Origin: Variovorax terrae
GTDB taxonomy: Bacteria; Pseudomonadota; Gammaproteobacteria; Burkholderiales; Burkholderiaceae_C
Reading direction: 5' to 3'
Length of the DNA: 64,000 nucleotides
Assembly: GCF_022809125.1 (NCBI RefSeq)
Contig: NZ_JALGBI010000001.1
Location: 2,046,001-2,110,000 of the forward strand
Shown: positions 43,338 to 50,011 of the stretch, one piece after another
Layout of the letters: every line of letters begins with the position of its first letter
Position numbering within the stretch: position 1 is the first letter of the stretch
Translations under genes and position numbers: made by a program
Notes under the pieces: generated by a model
Databases searched by the model: none
Told to the model about the DNA's origin: nothing
The model's input: the letters and a program-made list of their open reading frames with translations, nothing else

Positions 43338-43961
43338 ATGATGACGTTCACCAAGGCCCCAGGGCGCAGCTTTTTTGCCCGCAGGATCACATTGGCTGCC
43401 GCTGCGGCAGCACTCAGCCTGATGACCGGCTGCGCCTCGCACTATCTCGACGCCTCCACCAAAGGCGTTGAACCCGCTGAGTTCACCAAGCCTGCGCAGC
43501 CGGCGCCGGTCCAACTCGTATTCGACTTTGAAAGCAAGGGCGTGGTGAATGCCAGGGCCACGGATTTCCTGAAGGAAGCCGTGAAAAGCGAGGTGCAGAA
43601 GAGCGGCCTGTTTGCCTCGGTGGACGACAAGCCGGCCACCGGCGGTGCGTTGCTGGAAGTCAAGATCAACAACATCCCCCTGACCGACGACGCGTTCAGC
43701 AAAGGCTTGGCCGCCGGCTTCACTTTCGGCCTGGCCGGGGCGCAAGTCTCCGACGGCTACGTCTGTACCGTACGCTACTTGAATGGCGACAAAACCATCA
43801 TCAAGACAGCCCGCCACGCAATCCACACGACGGTCGGCAACGCTGCATCCCCCGGGAACGCCGTGAAAATCAATAGTCTGAAGGAAGGCGTGCTGACCAT
43901 GACCCGACAGATCCTGAGCACGGCACTCAACGATTTGTCCAAAGACCCCGCCTTTCAGTGA
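43338..43961 (+). CDS. DUF4410-like lipoprotein
   Basis: A 207-residue exported lipoprotein with the lipobox MTGC after the signal peptide (ITLAAAAAALSLMTGCASH). The mature part (VQLVFDFESKGVVNARATDFL, EAVKSEVQKSGLF, then AAGFTFGLAGAQVSDGY) resembles DUF4410 or related outer-membrane lipoproteins that handle envelope assembly; the assignment is tentative. AGGAA stands before the first ATG. It lies 17 bp upstream of a second lipoprotein gene of similar build, and the two are probably one unit. Confidence 0.8.
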   Translation: MMTFTKAPGRSFFARRITLAAAAAALSLMTGCASHYLDASTKGVEPAEFTKPAQPAPVQLVFDFESKGVVNARATDFLKEAVKSEVQKSGLFASVDDKPATGGALLEVKINNIPLTDDAFSKGLAAGFTFGLAGAQVSDGYVCTVRYLNGDKTIIKTARHAIHTTVGNAASPGNAVKINSLKEGVLTMTRQILSTALNDLSKDPAFQ

Positions 43962-43978
43962 TGCGAGGTCTGGCTGTG

Positions 43979-44566
43979 ATGAAAAACATGAGCCGTTTCA
44001 CGCTGTACGCGATGACGCTGAGCATGGCGCTGCTGACAGGCTGTGCACGCCTGAAGCTCTCCCCGCCCAGCGCGAGCGCCGACAACATCCAGGCGGCAAG
44101 AACCGCGAATCTGCCCCCGCTGTCAGTGGGCGAGTTTTCGCTGGCCGCCGGCCTGCCGAAGAGCCTGGACCTGTCCGTCAGTATCCGGGGCAGCACGCTC
44201 TACTCGCCCTACCAGGATTCCCTGGCGAAGTACCTGCAGGAAACCTTGCGCGCGGAACTCACGGGCGCCGGTCTCCTGGACCCCGCCTCGGCCACGATGG
44301 TCAGCGGGCAGTTGATGCAGAACACCGTGGAGGCCGGAGCCGATCGCGGCAACGCAACGCTGGGGGCTCGCTTCAAGCTCGTTCGCGAGGGGCAGACGGT
44401 CTATGACAAGACCTTGACCGCCAGCGACAACTGGCCATCGTCCTTTATTGGTGCTGTTGCGATTCCTGAGGCCGTCAATCGCTATACGAGCCTGTATCGC
44501 AAGCTCGTCAATCAATTGCTCAAGGATTCTGAGTTCATCCAGGCCACCAAGCGGGCCTCGCCCTGA
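43979..44566 (+). CDS. Lipoprotein of unknown function
   Basis: A 195-residue lipoprotein (MSRFTLYAMTLSMALLTGC). The mature part has SVSIRGSTLYSPYQDSLAKY, LQETLRAELTGAGLLDP and FKLVREGQTVYDKTLTASDNW, with the pattern of an alpha/beta envelope lipoprotein domain. It pairs with the upstream lipoprotein (43338-43961), and both share the layout of a fast-diverging cell-envelope pair. Upstream starts (GTG 43958, ATG 43961) overlap the first gene's stop and are less likely. Confidence 0.78.
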   Translation: MKNMSRFTLYAMTLSMALLTGCARLKLSPPSASADNIQAARTANLPPLSVGEFSLAAGLPKSLDLSVSIRGSTLYSPYQDSLAKYLQETLRAELTGAGLLDPASATMVSGQLMQNTVEAGADRGNATLGARFKLVREGQTVYDKTLTASDNWPSSFIGAVAIPEAVNRYTSLYRKLVNQLLKDSEFIQATKRASP

Positions 44567-44574
44567 TGCGCTCA

Positions 44575-44597
44575 GGGGCGGCGGCTTTCGTCGCCCC
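44575..44597 (+). terminator. Hairpin after the lipoprotein pair
   Basis: GGGGCGGCG-GCTTT-CGTCGCCCC folds into a nine-pair stem (one G-U pair) starting nine bases after the stop codon of the second lipoprotein gene. It has no U-run. Confidence 0.45.
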
Positions 44598-44619
44598 GCA
44601 TCCATCGCCCGGCAACGAG

Positions 44620-44848
44620 TGAAACCGGGAAACTGCGGGCGCAACAGATCGTGGATACGGCGGTCGCCAAAGCGGCGACGCAAATGTGCGATCTCCACGA
44701 TCTTCTCGTGCAGATCCAGTGTGGCCTGATCGAGCTGGGGTGGGTGGCGGTAGCAGTCGCGGGAGAGCCCCACAAGCCGGCACGCACGACGTTCGGACAA
44801 ATGGTGTTCGCTCACCATGCGACCAACCGCCTCGCGTCTGGCCTGTGG
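44620..44848 (-). pseudogene. IS3 OrfB transposase fragment
   Basis: The product MVSEHHLSERRACRLVGLSR, DCYRHP, then DLHEKIVEIAHLRRRFGDRR and IHDLLRPQFPG is the N-terminal helical region of an IS3-family OrfB (HTH_21). Normal similarity stops right after FPG, where the usual DDE core should begin. The reading frame upstream of the ATG at 44818 joins the orfA end by the usual programmed frameshift arrangement. Only about 65-75 residues of a ~280-residue protein remain; the element cannot move on its own. Confidence 0.85.
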
Positions 44849-44850
44849 GG

Positions 44851-45106
44851 CTAGCGCTTTACCCCCAGAACACTCTTGAGCGCATGCATGTCCAGGTGCG
44901 CCTCGGCCAGCAACCGCTTGAGCTTGGCGTTCTCTGACTCCAGCTCACGCAGGCGCTGGGCCTCGGAGACCTGCATGCCGCCGACTTGGCGCGCCACTTG
45001 TAGAACGTGGCGTCACGTTGCGGCAAAGCTCCTTGATGGGCATACCCGCCTCGGCCTGCCGCAGGAACCCAATGATCTGTTCCTCGCTGAATCTGCTCTT
45101 CTTCAT
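44851..45106 (-). pseudogene. IS3 OrfA (HTH) with frameshifts
   Basis: It begins MKKSRFSEEQIIGFLRQAEA, the typical OrfA start, but after ...KELCR the sequence shifts frame (a deletion) into DATFYKWRAK and shifts again into MQVSEAQRLRELESENAKLK and RLLAEAHLDMHALKSVLG. Each piece is a clear OrfA segment, but no single frame joins them, so the gene is dead. Confidence 0.85.
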
Positions 45107-45174
45107 ATCCGTCATTCTCCGGGTGGTTGACGGACTTCGTGAACTTTAGGTTGGTACGGCTGAGAGGGGGCAGG

Positions 45175-45348
45175 TCACTCTGGCGCACCCATCTCACGCG
45201 GATGCCGCATACCTTTTGCATGACCGTTCCAGCGGATAAAAAAGCGCACCCAGTACAGGTAAGCCTTCTCAGTGCTGAGGCTATAGTGGAGGTAGCGAAC
45301 GCGTTCACGGACTTGGTCCAGTAGCCGTATGGAGCGCAAAACAGGCAT
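45175..45348 (-). pseudogene. intI: Integron integrase IntI, truncated N-terminus
   Basis: A 57-residue remnant: [20 protein letters not shown], then [13 protein letters not shown] and [11 protein letters not shown], closely follows the N-terminal DNA-binding domain of integron integrases (class 1 IntI has [20 protein letters not shown]). The coding strand then runs into the IS3-family terminus, whose first bases TGA (45177-45175) make the stop codon. The catalytic domain with the Arg-His-Arg-Tyr residues and the IntI-specific patch is gone. The gene points away from the cassette array, as in all integrons. It starts with ATG at 45348, with attI expected between here and 45496. Confidence 0.93.
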
Positions 45349-45497
45349 GCCGGGTTTTATGGCCGACTTACATTTGTGTTTTTAGTCAGTAAATGGCCTA
45401 AAAGCCCAGGCTAGAAGCCACTTTCAGGAGGAACCCGTGACCAGAATATCCCGCAACGTCCGTTTTATCTCGCAGGTTCTGCGGGATACATTACGTT
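45349..45497 (+). promoter_or_regulatory. attI region of the remnant integron
   Basis: This 149-bp stretch lies between the intI start codon and the first cassette, whose boundary is ACG^TTATAGC at 45495/45496. It is where attI, the intI promoter and the cassette promoter belong. A small inverted repeat (ATCCCGC...GCGGGAT) lies close to the boundary. I cannot mark a certain Pc or LexA box. Confidence 0.7.
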
Positions 45498-45504
45498 ATA
45501 GCGT

Positions 45505-45834
45505 ATGAAAATTGCCACCCTGCTTCTTATCTTAGTGATTTCGTTCAACGTCTTGGCGCAAGATACCGTCAACGACGTCACAGATTCGCAAATCGATAGC
45601 TATCAGCGCGGCATGGAATCCGGGTGCAAGAGTCAAGGTCTTGGAAAAGGTGACGCTTCAGAAAAAGTAGACGCCGTATGCGATTGCATACTCAAAGTGC
45701 TAAAAGCGGAGATGTCTCGCTCGGAATGGCAACGAGCATATTTTTCTTCTCGCACACGCAATGATCGCGAAGAAATCCGAACCTTAGCACCGCATATCAA
45801 GAAGACGGAACTCTGTCGTGCCAATGCGCTATAA
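45505..45834 (+). CDS. Cassette 1: small secreted protein of unknown function
   Basis: A 109-residue exported protein with a signal peptide (MKIATLLLILVISFNVLAQ) and a mature domain with four cysteines (ESGCKSQG, VDAVCDCILKVL, KKTELCRAN) that resembles small Cys-containing periplasmic proteins. The ATG follows the cassette boundary by only nine bases, and the stop codon falls in the first bases of attC1, a typical compact cassette. The DNA is clearly richer in A/T than the chromosome around it, a sign of foreign origin. As the first cassette it would be best expressed from an integron promoter. Confidence 0.8.
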   Translation: MKIATLLLILVISFNVLAQDTVNDVTDSQIDSYQRGMESGCKSQGLGKGDASEKVDAVCDCILKVLKAEMSRSEWQRAYFSSRTRNDREEIRTLAPHIKKTELCRANAL

Positions 45835-45914
45835 CTTGGCATTGGTGCGGACGGGCGGAAGCGCCGCGCGCTTTTCAATAATGTGCGCACCCGCTGCACA
45901 CTTCTACGTTAGGG
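45829..45914 (+). other. attC site 1
   Basis: From CTATAAC (45829) to GTTAGGG (45914). The outer CGCTATAAC is the exact complement of the cassette 1 start GTTATAGCG, as expected of a cassette that was once circular. Confidence 0.88.
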
Positions 45915-45953
45915 CGCTTGTGCACAACTATCACCTTGTCGCGGAGGATCCCC

Positions 45954-46469
45954 ATGACCATCGTTCAGATTCAGCAGTCGATTGAAGGCGTCATCAAGCT
46001 TTACTCGGAGCATCCGGAGAAGGCACTATCTACAGACAAGGCAGCTGTCGCTGTCATCCAGGAAGGACTTCGATGCAAAGCTGAAGGCCCAAACGGCGCA
46101 GTCCTGGTCAGCGACATGCCCAAAGGCATAGGCGGTGGCGGCACGGCGCCAACGCCAGGTTGGTTCTTGCGCGCCGCACTCGCAAACTGCGACGCAACGG
46201 TCATTGCGATGCGTGCTGCGCAGCTTGGCATCGTCCTTACGAAGTTGGAGGTCACCGTAGACAGCGACTCAGACAGTCGAGGGATCCTTGGAGTCGGAGA
46301 TAGCGTTCCTGCAGGTCCGCTCAATATGCGCGTTCATGTACTTGTCGCCGCTGACGGCGCCTCGCCCGAGCAGCTTCGTCAGATAGTCGCCTGGGCGGAG
46401 TCGCACTCACCGGTTGGCGATGCTCTGCGGAGAGCCATACCGTGCAGCACAGAGGTCGAAGTTGCCTGA
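45954..46469 (+). CDS. Cassette 2: OsmC-family protein
   Basis: A 171-residue OsmC/Ohr-fold protein. MPKGIGGGGTAPTPGWFLRA, then LANCDATVIAMRAAQLGI, matches the OsmC peroxidase core, and VHVLVAADGASPEQLRQIVA with AESHSPVGDALRRAI matches the C-terminal part. The first redox cysteine is at ANCDA; the second expected one seems replaced (SHSPV), so peroxide reduction is uncertain. GGAGG precedes the ATG at 45954; upstream reading from 45918 is less likely. It is an unusual cargo for a mobile cassette. Confidence 0.88.
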   Translation: MTIVQIQQSIEGVIKLYSEHPEKALSTDKAAVAVIQEGLRCKAEGPNGAVLVSDMPKGIGGGGTAPTPGWFLRAALANCDATVIAMRAAQLGIVLTKLEVTVDSDSDSRGILGVGDSVPAGPLNMRVHVLVAADGASPEQLRQIVAWAESHSPVGDALRRAIPCSTEVEVA

Positions 46470-46490
46470 CAGTTGCCCCTGCGGAGGGCG

Positions 46491-46568
46491 TCCTAACCCC
46501 TCCATCGAACGAACCACCAACAGCTGGCTTCGCCATCTGTTGGTGGCCGCTCATGTCGAACGTTAGGC
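46491..46568 (+). other. attC site 2
   Basis: TCCTAAC...GTTAGGC with an inner stem CACCAACAG/CTGTTGGTG. The 46470-46490 piece just before it is the leader part of the cassette. Confidence 0.9.
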
Positions 46569-46580
46569 CGCAGGTAGCTT

Positions 46581-47141
46581 ATGGTTGATTTTCCAGCGCT
46601 GGAGACATCCCGACTCACGCTGCGTGAGATTGTGGAATCGGATGCGGAGAATATTTTTCGAATTCATGGCGACGCCGAGTACATGAGATGGTTCGGATCG
46701 GATCCGATTCGCGATCTTGACGGCGCCGCGAAGTTGGTCGCTACGTTTGCCAGTTGGCGGAAAGAGCCGGTTTCCGGTGCACGCTGGGCCGTGGAGTTGA
46801 GAGACCAGCCAGGACTGATCGGCACATGCGGATTGTTTCGCTGGAATCGAAACTGGAGATCCTGCATCATCGGTTACGAAATCGCTCCGGCGCATCAGGG
46901 CCACGGATACGTGAAAGAAGCTCTAAAGGCAATCATCACCTGGGGTTTCCGAGAGGTGCAGTTGAATCGAATCGAGGCGCAGGTACACCCTGACAACACG
47001 GCATCCCTGGCCTTACTCGAGGTGCTCGGGTTTCTGCAAGAGGGGCGGCAGCGGGAAGCTGGGTACTGGGCGGGCCGGCACCACGACCTCCTGCAGTACG
47101 CTCTGCTCAATGCGCAGTGGAGTACAGCGAATGCGGTCTAA
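46581..47141 (+). CDS. Cassette 3: RimJ/RimL-like GNAT acetyltransferase
   Basis: A 186-residue GNAT acetyltransferase of the RimJ/RimL type (LETSRLTLREIVESDAENIF, then IGYEIAPAHQGHGYVKEALK as the acetyl-CoA motif, and NRIEAQVHPDNTASLALLEV with LGFLQEGRQRE). Such enzymes acetylate protein N-termini, amino sugars or antibiotics; no aminoglycoside-specific feature is visible. The gene follows the cassette boundary by 18 bases and is less GC-rich than the chromosome. Confidence 0.92.
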   Translation: MVDFPALETSRLTLREIVESDAENIFRIHGDAEYMRWFGSDPIRDLDGAAKLVATFASWRKEPVSGARWAVELRDQPGLIGTCGLFRWNRNWRSCIIGYEIAPAHQGHGYVKEALKAIITWGFREVQLNRIEAQVHPDNTASLALLEVLGFLQEGRQREAGYWAGRHHDLLQYALLNAQWSTANAV

Positions 47142-47192
47142 CCTTTTGCTGCAGCGGATGGCTTTGCCCACCGCTGAGCGTGAACGTTAGGC
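47136..47192 (+). other. attC site 3
   Basis: GTCTAAC...GTTAGGC, 57 bp, inner stem CAGCGG/CCGCTG. The outer GCGGTCTAA pairs with the cassette 3 start TTAGGCCGC with one mismatch. Confidence 0.9.
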
Positions 47193-47198
47193 TGCAAC

Positions 47199-47690
47199 AT
47201 GTCAGTGCCAATGAGCCCGGTCGTTCGCGCGTTCTGGAGCGCGTTCAAGGCCACGCAATCTGAGGACGTCGACGCTAGGTTCTACGAAGTGTGCGTCTTC
47301 GACGACAACGAGTCAAGCGCCAATCACCTAGCAGAACTGGTTGTGCGCGGAGTCAAGCGGGCCACTGCCGGTCTGGTTTGGTCGTTCGAAGCGGCGAACA
47401 TGCCGGTTCCAAAGCCGGGGGATCTCAGCGTGGTCACAACCTGGGACGGGCAGCCGAAGTGCGTGATTGAAACGATTCAAGTCGACATCACGCCATTTTC
47501 GGAGGTCACGGTGGAGTTCGCGGCCATAGAGGGCGAGGGAGACGGGTCGCTCCAATATTGGCGTAAAGCACACACGGCCTACTCTGCAAGAGAGTGCTCC
47601 CGCATTGGTCGCACCCCGAGCCCGTCCATGCCGGTCGCTTGCGAACGGTTCAGGATCGTCTATTACCCGTTCGGCGAAAATGCGGCCTAA
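47199..47690 (+). CDS. Cassette 4: ASCH-domain protein
   Basis: A 163-residue ASCH-domain protein. The start FWSAFKATQSEDVDARFYEV, the core LAELVVRGVKRATAGLVWSF and PKPGDLSVVTTWDGQPKCVI with TIQVDITPFSEVT are standard for the group; the ASCH fold (PUA-like) is thought to bind RNA or nucleotides. The substrate is unknown. The ATG stands seven bases after the cassette boundary, and the stop overlaps attC4. ASCH proteins are found repeatedly in cassettes of environmental integrons (general knowledge, not checked here). Confidence 0.9.
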   Translation: MSVPMSPVVRAFWSAFKATQSEDVDARFYEVCVFDDNESSANHLAELVVRGVKRATAGLVWSFEAANMPVPKPGDLSVVTTWDGQPKCVIETIQVDITPFSEVTVEFAAIEGEGDGSLQYWRKAHTAYSARECSRIGRTPSPSMPVACERFRIVYYPFGENAA

Positions 47691-47744
47691 CCCCTCCGTC
47701 AAGGGGACTGGCCTGCGGCCAGTCCCTTACGTCGAACGTTAACC
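47685..47744 (+). other. attC site 4
   Basis: GCCTAAC...GTTAACC, 60 bp, with the long inner stem GGACTGGCC/GGCCAGTCC. Confidence 0.9.
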
Positions 47745-47764
47745 ATCTCAAAGAGGGGGTTTTC

Positions 47765-48051
47765 ATGGCACTCACACCAATTGACGCGGTTTGTCCACAC
47801 TGCAAAGCGCGCTTCAATGCGCTTCCGAAAAGAACCTTCCTCGGGTTCCAAAAGCTGGCGTGCCCGCAGTGCAAGGAAGACGTTGTGTACCTGCTGACGC
47901 GTGGCTATCGAACTACATTTTCATGGTGCTTTCGATCATTGGTGCCTTTTCTCGGGGTGAGTTTGGCGTCCCCGAAGGGCTCGGTATCGCAGTTGCGATT
48001 GCACTCATTCGCGACTGGAGCATTAAGAATCGGGTCGCGGTAAACGCTTAG
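47765..48051 (+). pseudogene. Cassette 5: zinc-ribbon membrane protein, frameshifted
   Basis: In the first frame (47765-48043) the product starts MALTPIDAVCPHCKARFNAL, with two CxxC pairs (CPHC, CPQC) that form a zinc ribbon. After LTRGYRTT that frame loses sense, while a second frame (to the stop at 48051) continues with IFMVLSIIGAFSRGEFGVPE and GLGIAVAIALIRDW, a membrane helix and a natural C-terminus. The two parts fit one ~95-residue zinc-ribbon + membrane protein broken by a one-base change near 47915-47930. It could be a real mutation or a sequencing error. Confidence 0.7.
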
Positions 48052-48072
48052 CTAGTGCCAGGCTAGGTCGAT

Positions 48073-48159
48073 GGTTAACAAGTCAATCGACACGGACCCA
48101 CAACAGCAGGAGGCGGCTTCGCCGCATGTGTTGGTGGTCTGGTCATTTTTACGTTAGAT
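48073..48159 (+). other. attC site 5
   Basis: GGTTAAC...GTTAGAT, 87 bp. The outer GATGGTTAA exactly complements the cassette 5 start TTAACCATC. Confidence 0.88.
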
Positions 48160-48163
48160 TGCA

Positions 48164-48499
48164 ATGGTTCGTCTTGACTGTTCCGGTGTTTGGTTTGGGT
48201 CGCAGCTTGATGAAAAGCACTTGTTCCATTGGGCGGCAGAAATTCCAGGATTCTTACGATGGGATCAGGACACGCTTGTCGTTCGTTCTCGTCTCTCCGA
48301 AGCGTCTCTTCGAGATCTTCTATCGTTGTTCAGTCGGTACGAAATTCCAATGAAGCAACTGGCGCAATTTGAGAACCCGAAAAACAGTGCATGGTTTCGG
48401 GCTCCGCATATGTACTGGCATGCCAGAGTATTCGGCGCAGAGCAATCTAACAGGGCGCTTCAGCGGACGGCTTCGCCGCCCACTGAGCTTCGGCGTTAG
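48164..48499 (+). CDS. Cassette 6: hypothetical protein
   Basis: A 111-residue soluble protein of unknown function (MVRLDCSGVWFGSQLDEKHL, TLVVRSRLSEASLRDLLSLF, then ENPKNSAWFRAPHMYWHARV). The last ~17 residues (NRALQRTASPPTELRR) are read from attC6, a common outcome when a cassette gene runs into its recombination site. No domain was recognised. The ATG is four bases inside from the attC5 end, so the cassette has almost no leader. Confidence 0.75.
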   Translation: MVRLDCSGVWFGSQLDEKHLFHWAAEIPGFLRWDQDTLVVRSRLSEASLRDLLSLFSRYEIPMKQLAQFENPKNSAWFRAPHMYWHARVFGAEQSNRALQRTASPPTELRR

Positions 48500-48501
48500 A
48501 C
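48445..48501 (+). other. attC site 6
   Basis: ATCTAAC...GTTAGAC, 57 bp. The outer GCAATCTAA exactly complements the cassette 6 start TTAGATTGC. It overlaps the end of the cassette 6 gene. Confidence 0.9.
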
Positions 48502-48504
48502 CGC

Positions 48505-48834
48505 ATGAAAACCCGCGTCATCGTCGCCGCTGCTGCAGTGCTCGTTCCGGTGTTATTGGTCAGCGGCTGTTCGTATTGGGCGTCGCGGTATGAACGCTCG
48601 TTCGAAGCCACATTGGATGGGGACACATTGCAAGCGGTTGTCGAACGGTTTGGTGAACCAAACGTCCGCGAAACTGGTGCGGTGCCATTCACCCTCTATG
48701 CAACGCGTGCCTGCACTGCTCCGTGCCAAGTCCGTTTGTGGTGGGAGCACCCAATCATGAAAGGGGTGGAGGCTTGGTCAGTTGAGTTCGCTAACGGCCG
48801 CGCAATTCACAAGAGCCATTGGGTTTCACCATGA
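48505..48834 (+). CDS. Cassette 7: small lipoprotein
   Basis: A 109-residue lipoprotein. The lipobox is VSGC after a signal peptide (MKTRVIVAAAAVLVPVLLVSG). The mature part, LDGDTLQAVVERFGEPNVRE, then TACTAPCQVRLWWEHPIMKG-like sequence, recalls the BamE/SmpA fold seen in many small envelope lipoproteins; this is tentative. Two cysteines (ACTAPC) may bond. The ATG follows the cassette boundary by nine bases. Confidence 0.78.
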   Translation: MKTRVIVAAAAVLVPVLLVSGCSYWASRYERSFEATLDGDTLQAVVERFGEPNVRETGAVPFTLYATRACTAPCQVRLWWEHPIMKGVEAWSVEFANGRAIHKSHWVSP

Positions 48835-48841
48835 ACATGCG

Positions 48842-48928
48842 GTCTAGCAGGTCCTTCGACACGGACACACAAGTGTGTCAGCGCCGCAGCGCCCACCTCG
48901 TGTGTGCCGGTCAAGTCCGACGTTAGGC
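48842..48928 (+). other. attC site 7
   Basis: GTCTAGC...GTTAGGC, 87 bp. The outer GCGGTCTAG complements the cassette 7 start TTAGACCGC except at its last base. Confidence 0.88.
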
Positions 48929-48985
48929 GGCACAAAGCAGCCATCGAGCCCTGCAACGCGCCCAAGACCAAGACGCCAGCCTCGC

Positions 48986-49285
48986 ATGAACCCAATGCAC
49001 CTCCTTTCGCGTCTCGTGGTGTGGCCCATTGGCTTGGTGTCGTACGCTGCTCTCTTGGCCGCCTGCGTTCACTGGCTAACCGACACATGGTTCGGGGCAG
49101 CTACGCTGGGCATTTGGTTCGCGGTCTTCGTGGGCGTCCCAACAGTTGTAGGCTACGCCGGCTCTCTCTGGTGGCGAGATCAACTTCAAGGGCTACGTCG
49201 CTATGAAGCACTGCTGGGGTTTGCGTTGCCCGTCTTCCTTCTCATCCTATGGGCACTTGTCGTTGCGCTCGGCCGGTTGCGGTAG
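48986..49285 (+). CDS. Cassette 8: small membrane protein
   Basis: A 99-residue integral membrane protein with three likely helices (LLSRLVVWPIGLVSYAALLA; TLGIWFAVFVGVPTVVGYAG; EALLGFALPVFLLILWALVV). No family recognised. The ATG at 48986 (MNPMHLLSRLV) is chosen over an upstream reading from 48875 that would cross attC7. The piece 48929-48985 is the leader of this cassette. Confidence 0.72.
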   Translation: MNPMHLLSRLVVWPIGLVSYAALLAACVHWLTDTWFGAATLGIWFAVFVGVPTVVGYAGSLWWRDQLQGLRRYEALLGFALPVFLLILWALVVALGRLR

Positions 49286-49331
49286 CCTCCCTGCGGCCTC
49301 TGGCCATCCTATTGGCTCTTCCCCCAGTGCA

Positions 49332-49457
49332 GCCTAACCCTTCGCTCGAGCCGACATGCTATGGCAGCCAGCCCTGGCCGCGCTACACTGTGGTCCATGA
49401 TGCTCCGCGCGGCCAGGGCCGACTGCCTCCGCACGCGGCTCAGCTCTAACGTTAGAC
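49332..49457 (+). other. attC site 8 (long)
   Basis: GCCTAAC...GTTAGAC, 126 bp, the longest in the array, with an extended inner stem (GCCAGCCCTGGCC region and GGCCAGGGCC region). Long imperfect stems of this kind are typical of chromosomal-integron attC sites. Bases 49286-49331 before it are non-coding. Confidence 0.85.
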
Positions 49458-49464
49458 GTCATCA

Positions 49465-49932
49465 ATGTCCCTGAACATCAACTACAGGCTCACCGGCGTG
49501 GGCTGGGCCGAGTGCACGCTCAGTGATGACCAAAGCACATGTACCGTCACAGCCTCGTACCTATCCGATGCACTTCACAACTTGGTTCTCGCCGCGCATG
49601 CTCTTCTGTCGAGATTTACCAAGTTGTCTTTCAGCTTCGACGAAGAGCCTGGTGAGTACCAATGGGTCATAACAAGCCCTCGATTGAACGAGATTGAGCT
49701 TCAGATTCTTAGCCTAGGCGAACTATGGGGCGATAGGCCCGACTCAGAGGGCCGGCGGCTATTCCGAACGGTTTGCACTCCGGAAACGTTCGCCACGGCA
49801 GTGCATACTGCGGCGGCAGCCGTACTCGCAGAGCACGGCGAGTCTGGCTACTACGAAAAGTGGTCGGAGTATCCGTTCCCCATCGCGCAGTTTGAACAGT
49901 TGTCAGTTGCCCTCGCACGGCTGCAAGCGTGA
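49465..49932 (+). CDS. Cassette 9: hypothetical protein
   Basis: A 155-residue soluble protein of unknown family (MSLNINYRLTGVGWAECTLS, then YLSDALHNLVLAAHALLSRF and SFDEEPGEYQWVITSPRLNE). The pattern of alternating strands followed by two helices suggests a small alpha/beta domain. The ATG follows the cassette boundary by 13 bases; the stop lies just before attC9. It is the last cassette recognised. Confidence 0.75.
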   Translation: MSLNINYRLTGVGWAECTLSDDQSTCTVTASYLSDALHNLVLAAHALLSRFTKLSFSFDEEPGEYQWVITSPRLNEIELQILSLGELWGDRPDSEGRRLFRTVCTPETFATAVHTAAAAVLAEHGESGYYEKWSEYPFPIAQFEQLSVALARLQA

Positions 49933-49933
49933 C

Positions 49934-50011
49934 GTCTAACCCTTCCTTCAAGCGGACCCACGCCAGCCGGCTTCGCCGCCTGTCGCGGTCCGCTTAAGTC
50001 AAACGTTGATC
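49934..50011 (+). other. attC site 9, end of the array
   Basis: GTCTAAC...GTTGATC, 78 bp, with inner stem AAGCGGACC/GGTCCGCTT. The outer GACGTCTAA is the exact complement of the cassette 9 start TTAGACGTC. No further gene or attC is seen between 50012 and the gamma-glutamyltransferase gene. Confidence 0.9.

Larger units (their letters stand above)
44620..45177 (-). mobile_element. IS3-family element remnant (left end retained)
   Basis: Read on the minus strand, the terminus TGACCTGCCCCC (an IS3/IS407-type end) starts at 45177. Degraded orfA (45106-44851) and the start of orfB follow. The element ends abruptly near 44620 within orfB, so more than half of orfB, including the rest of the DDE domain, and the right terminus are lost. 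It has cut the integron integrase gene. Confidence 0.88.

Noticed and set aside
45495..50011. Reading the array as a class 1 mobile resistance integron
   Set aside because: No qacE/sul1 3' segment, no resistance genes, an integrase stub with clear differences from class 1 IntI, and core genes on both sides. A chromosomal, environmental-type integron fits better.
45829..50011. CRISPR array or simple repeats
   Set aside because: The repeated sites differ in length and sequence, contain inner palindromes and separate whole genes; they follow attC rules, not CRISPR spacing.
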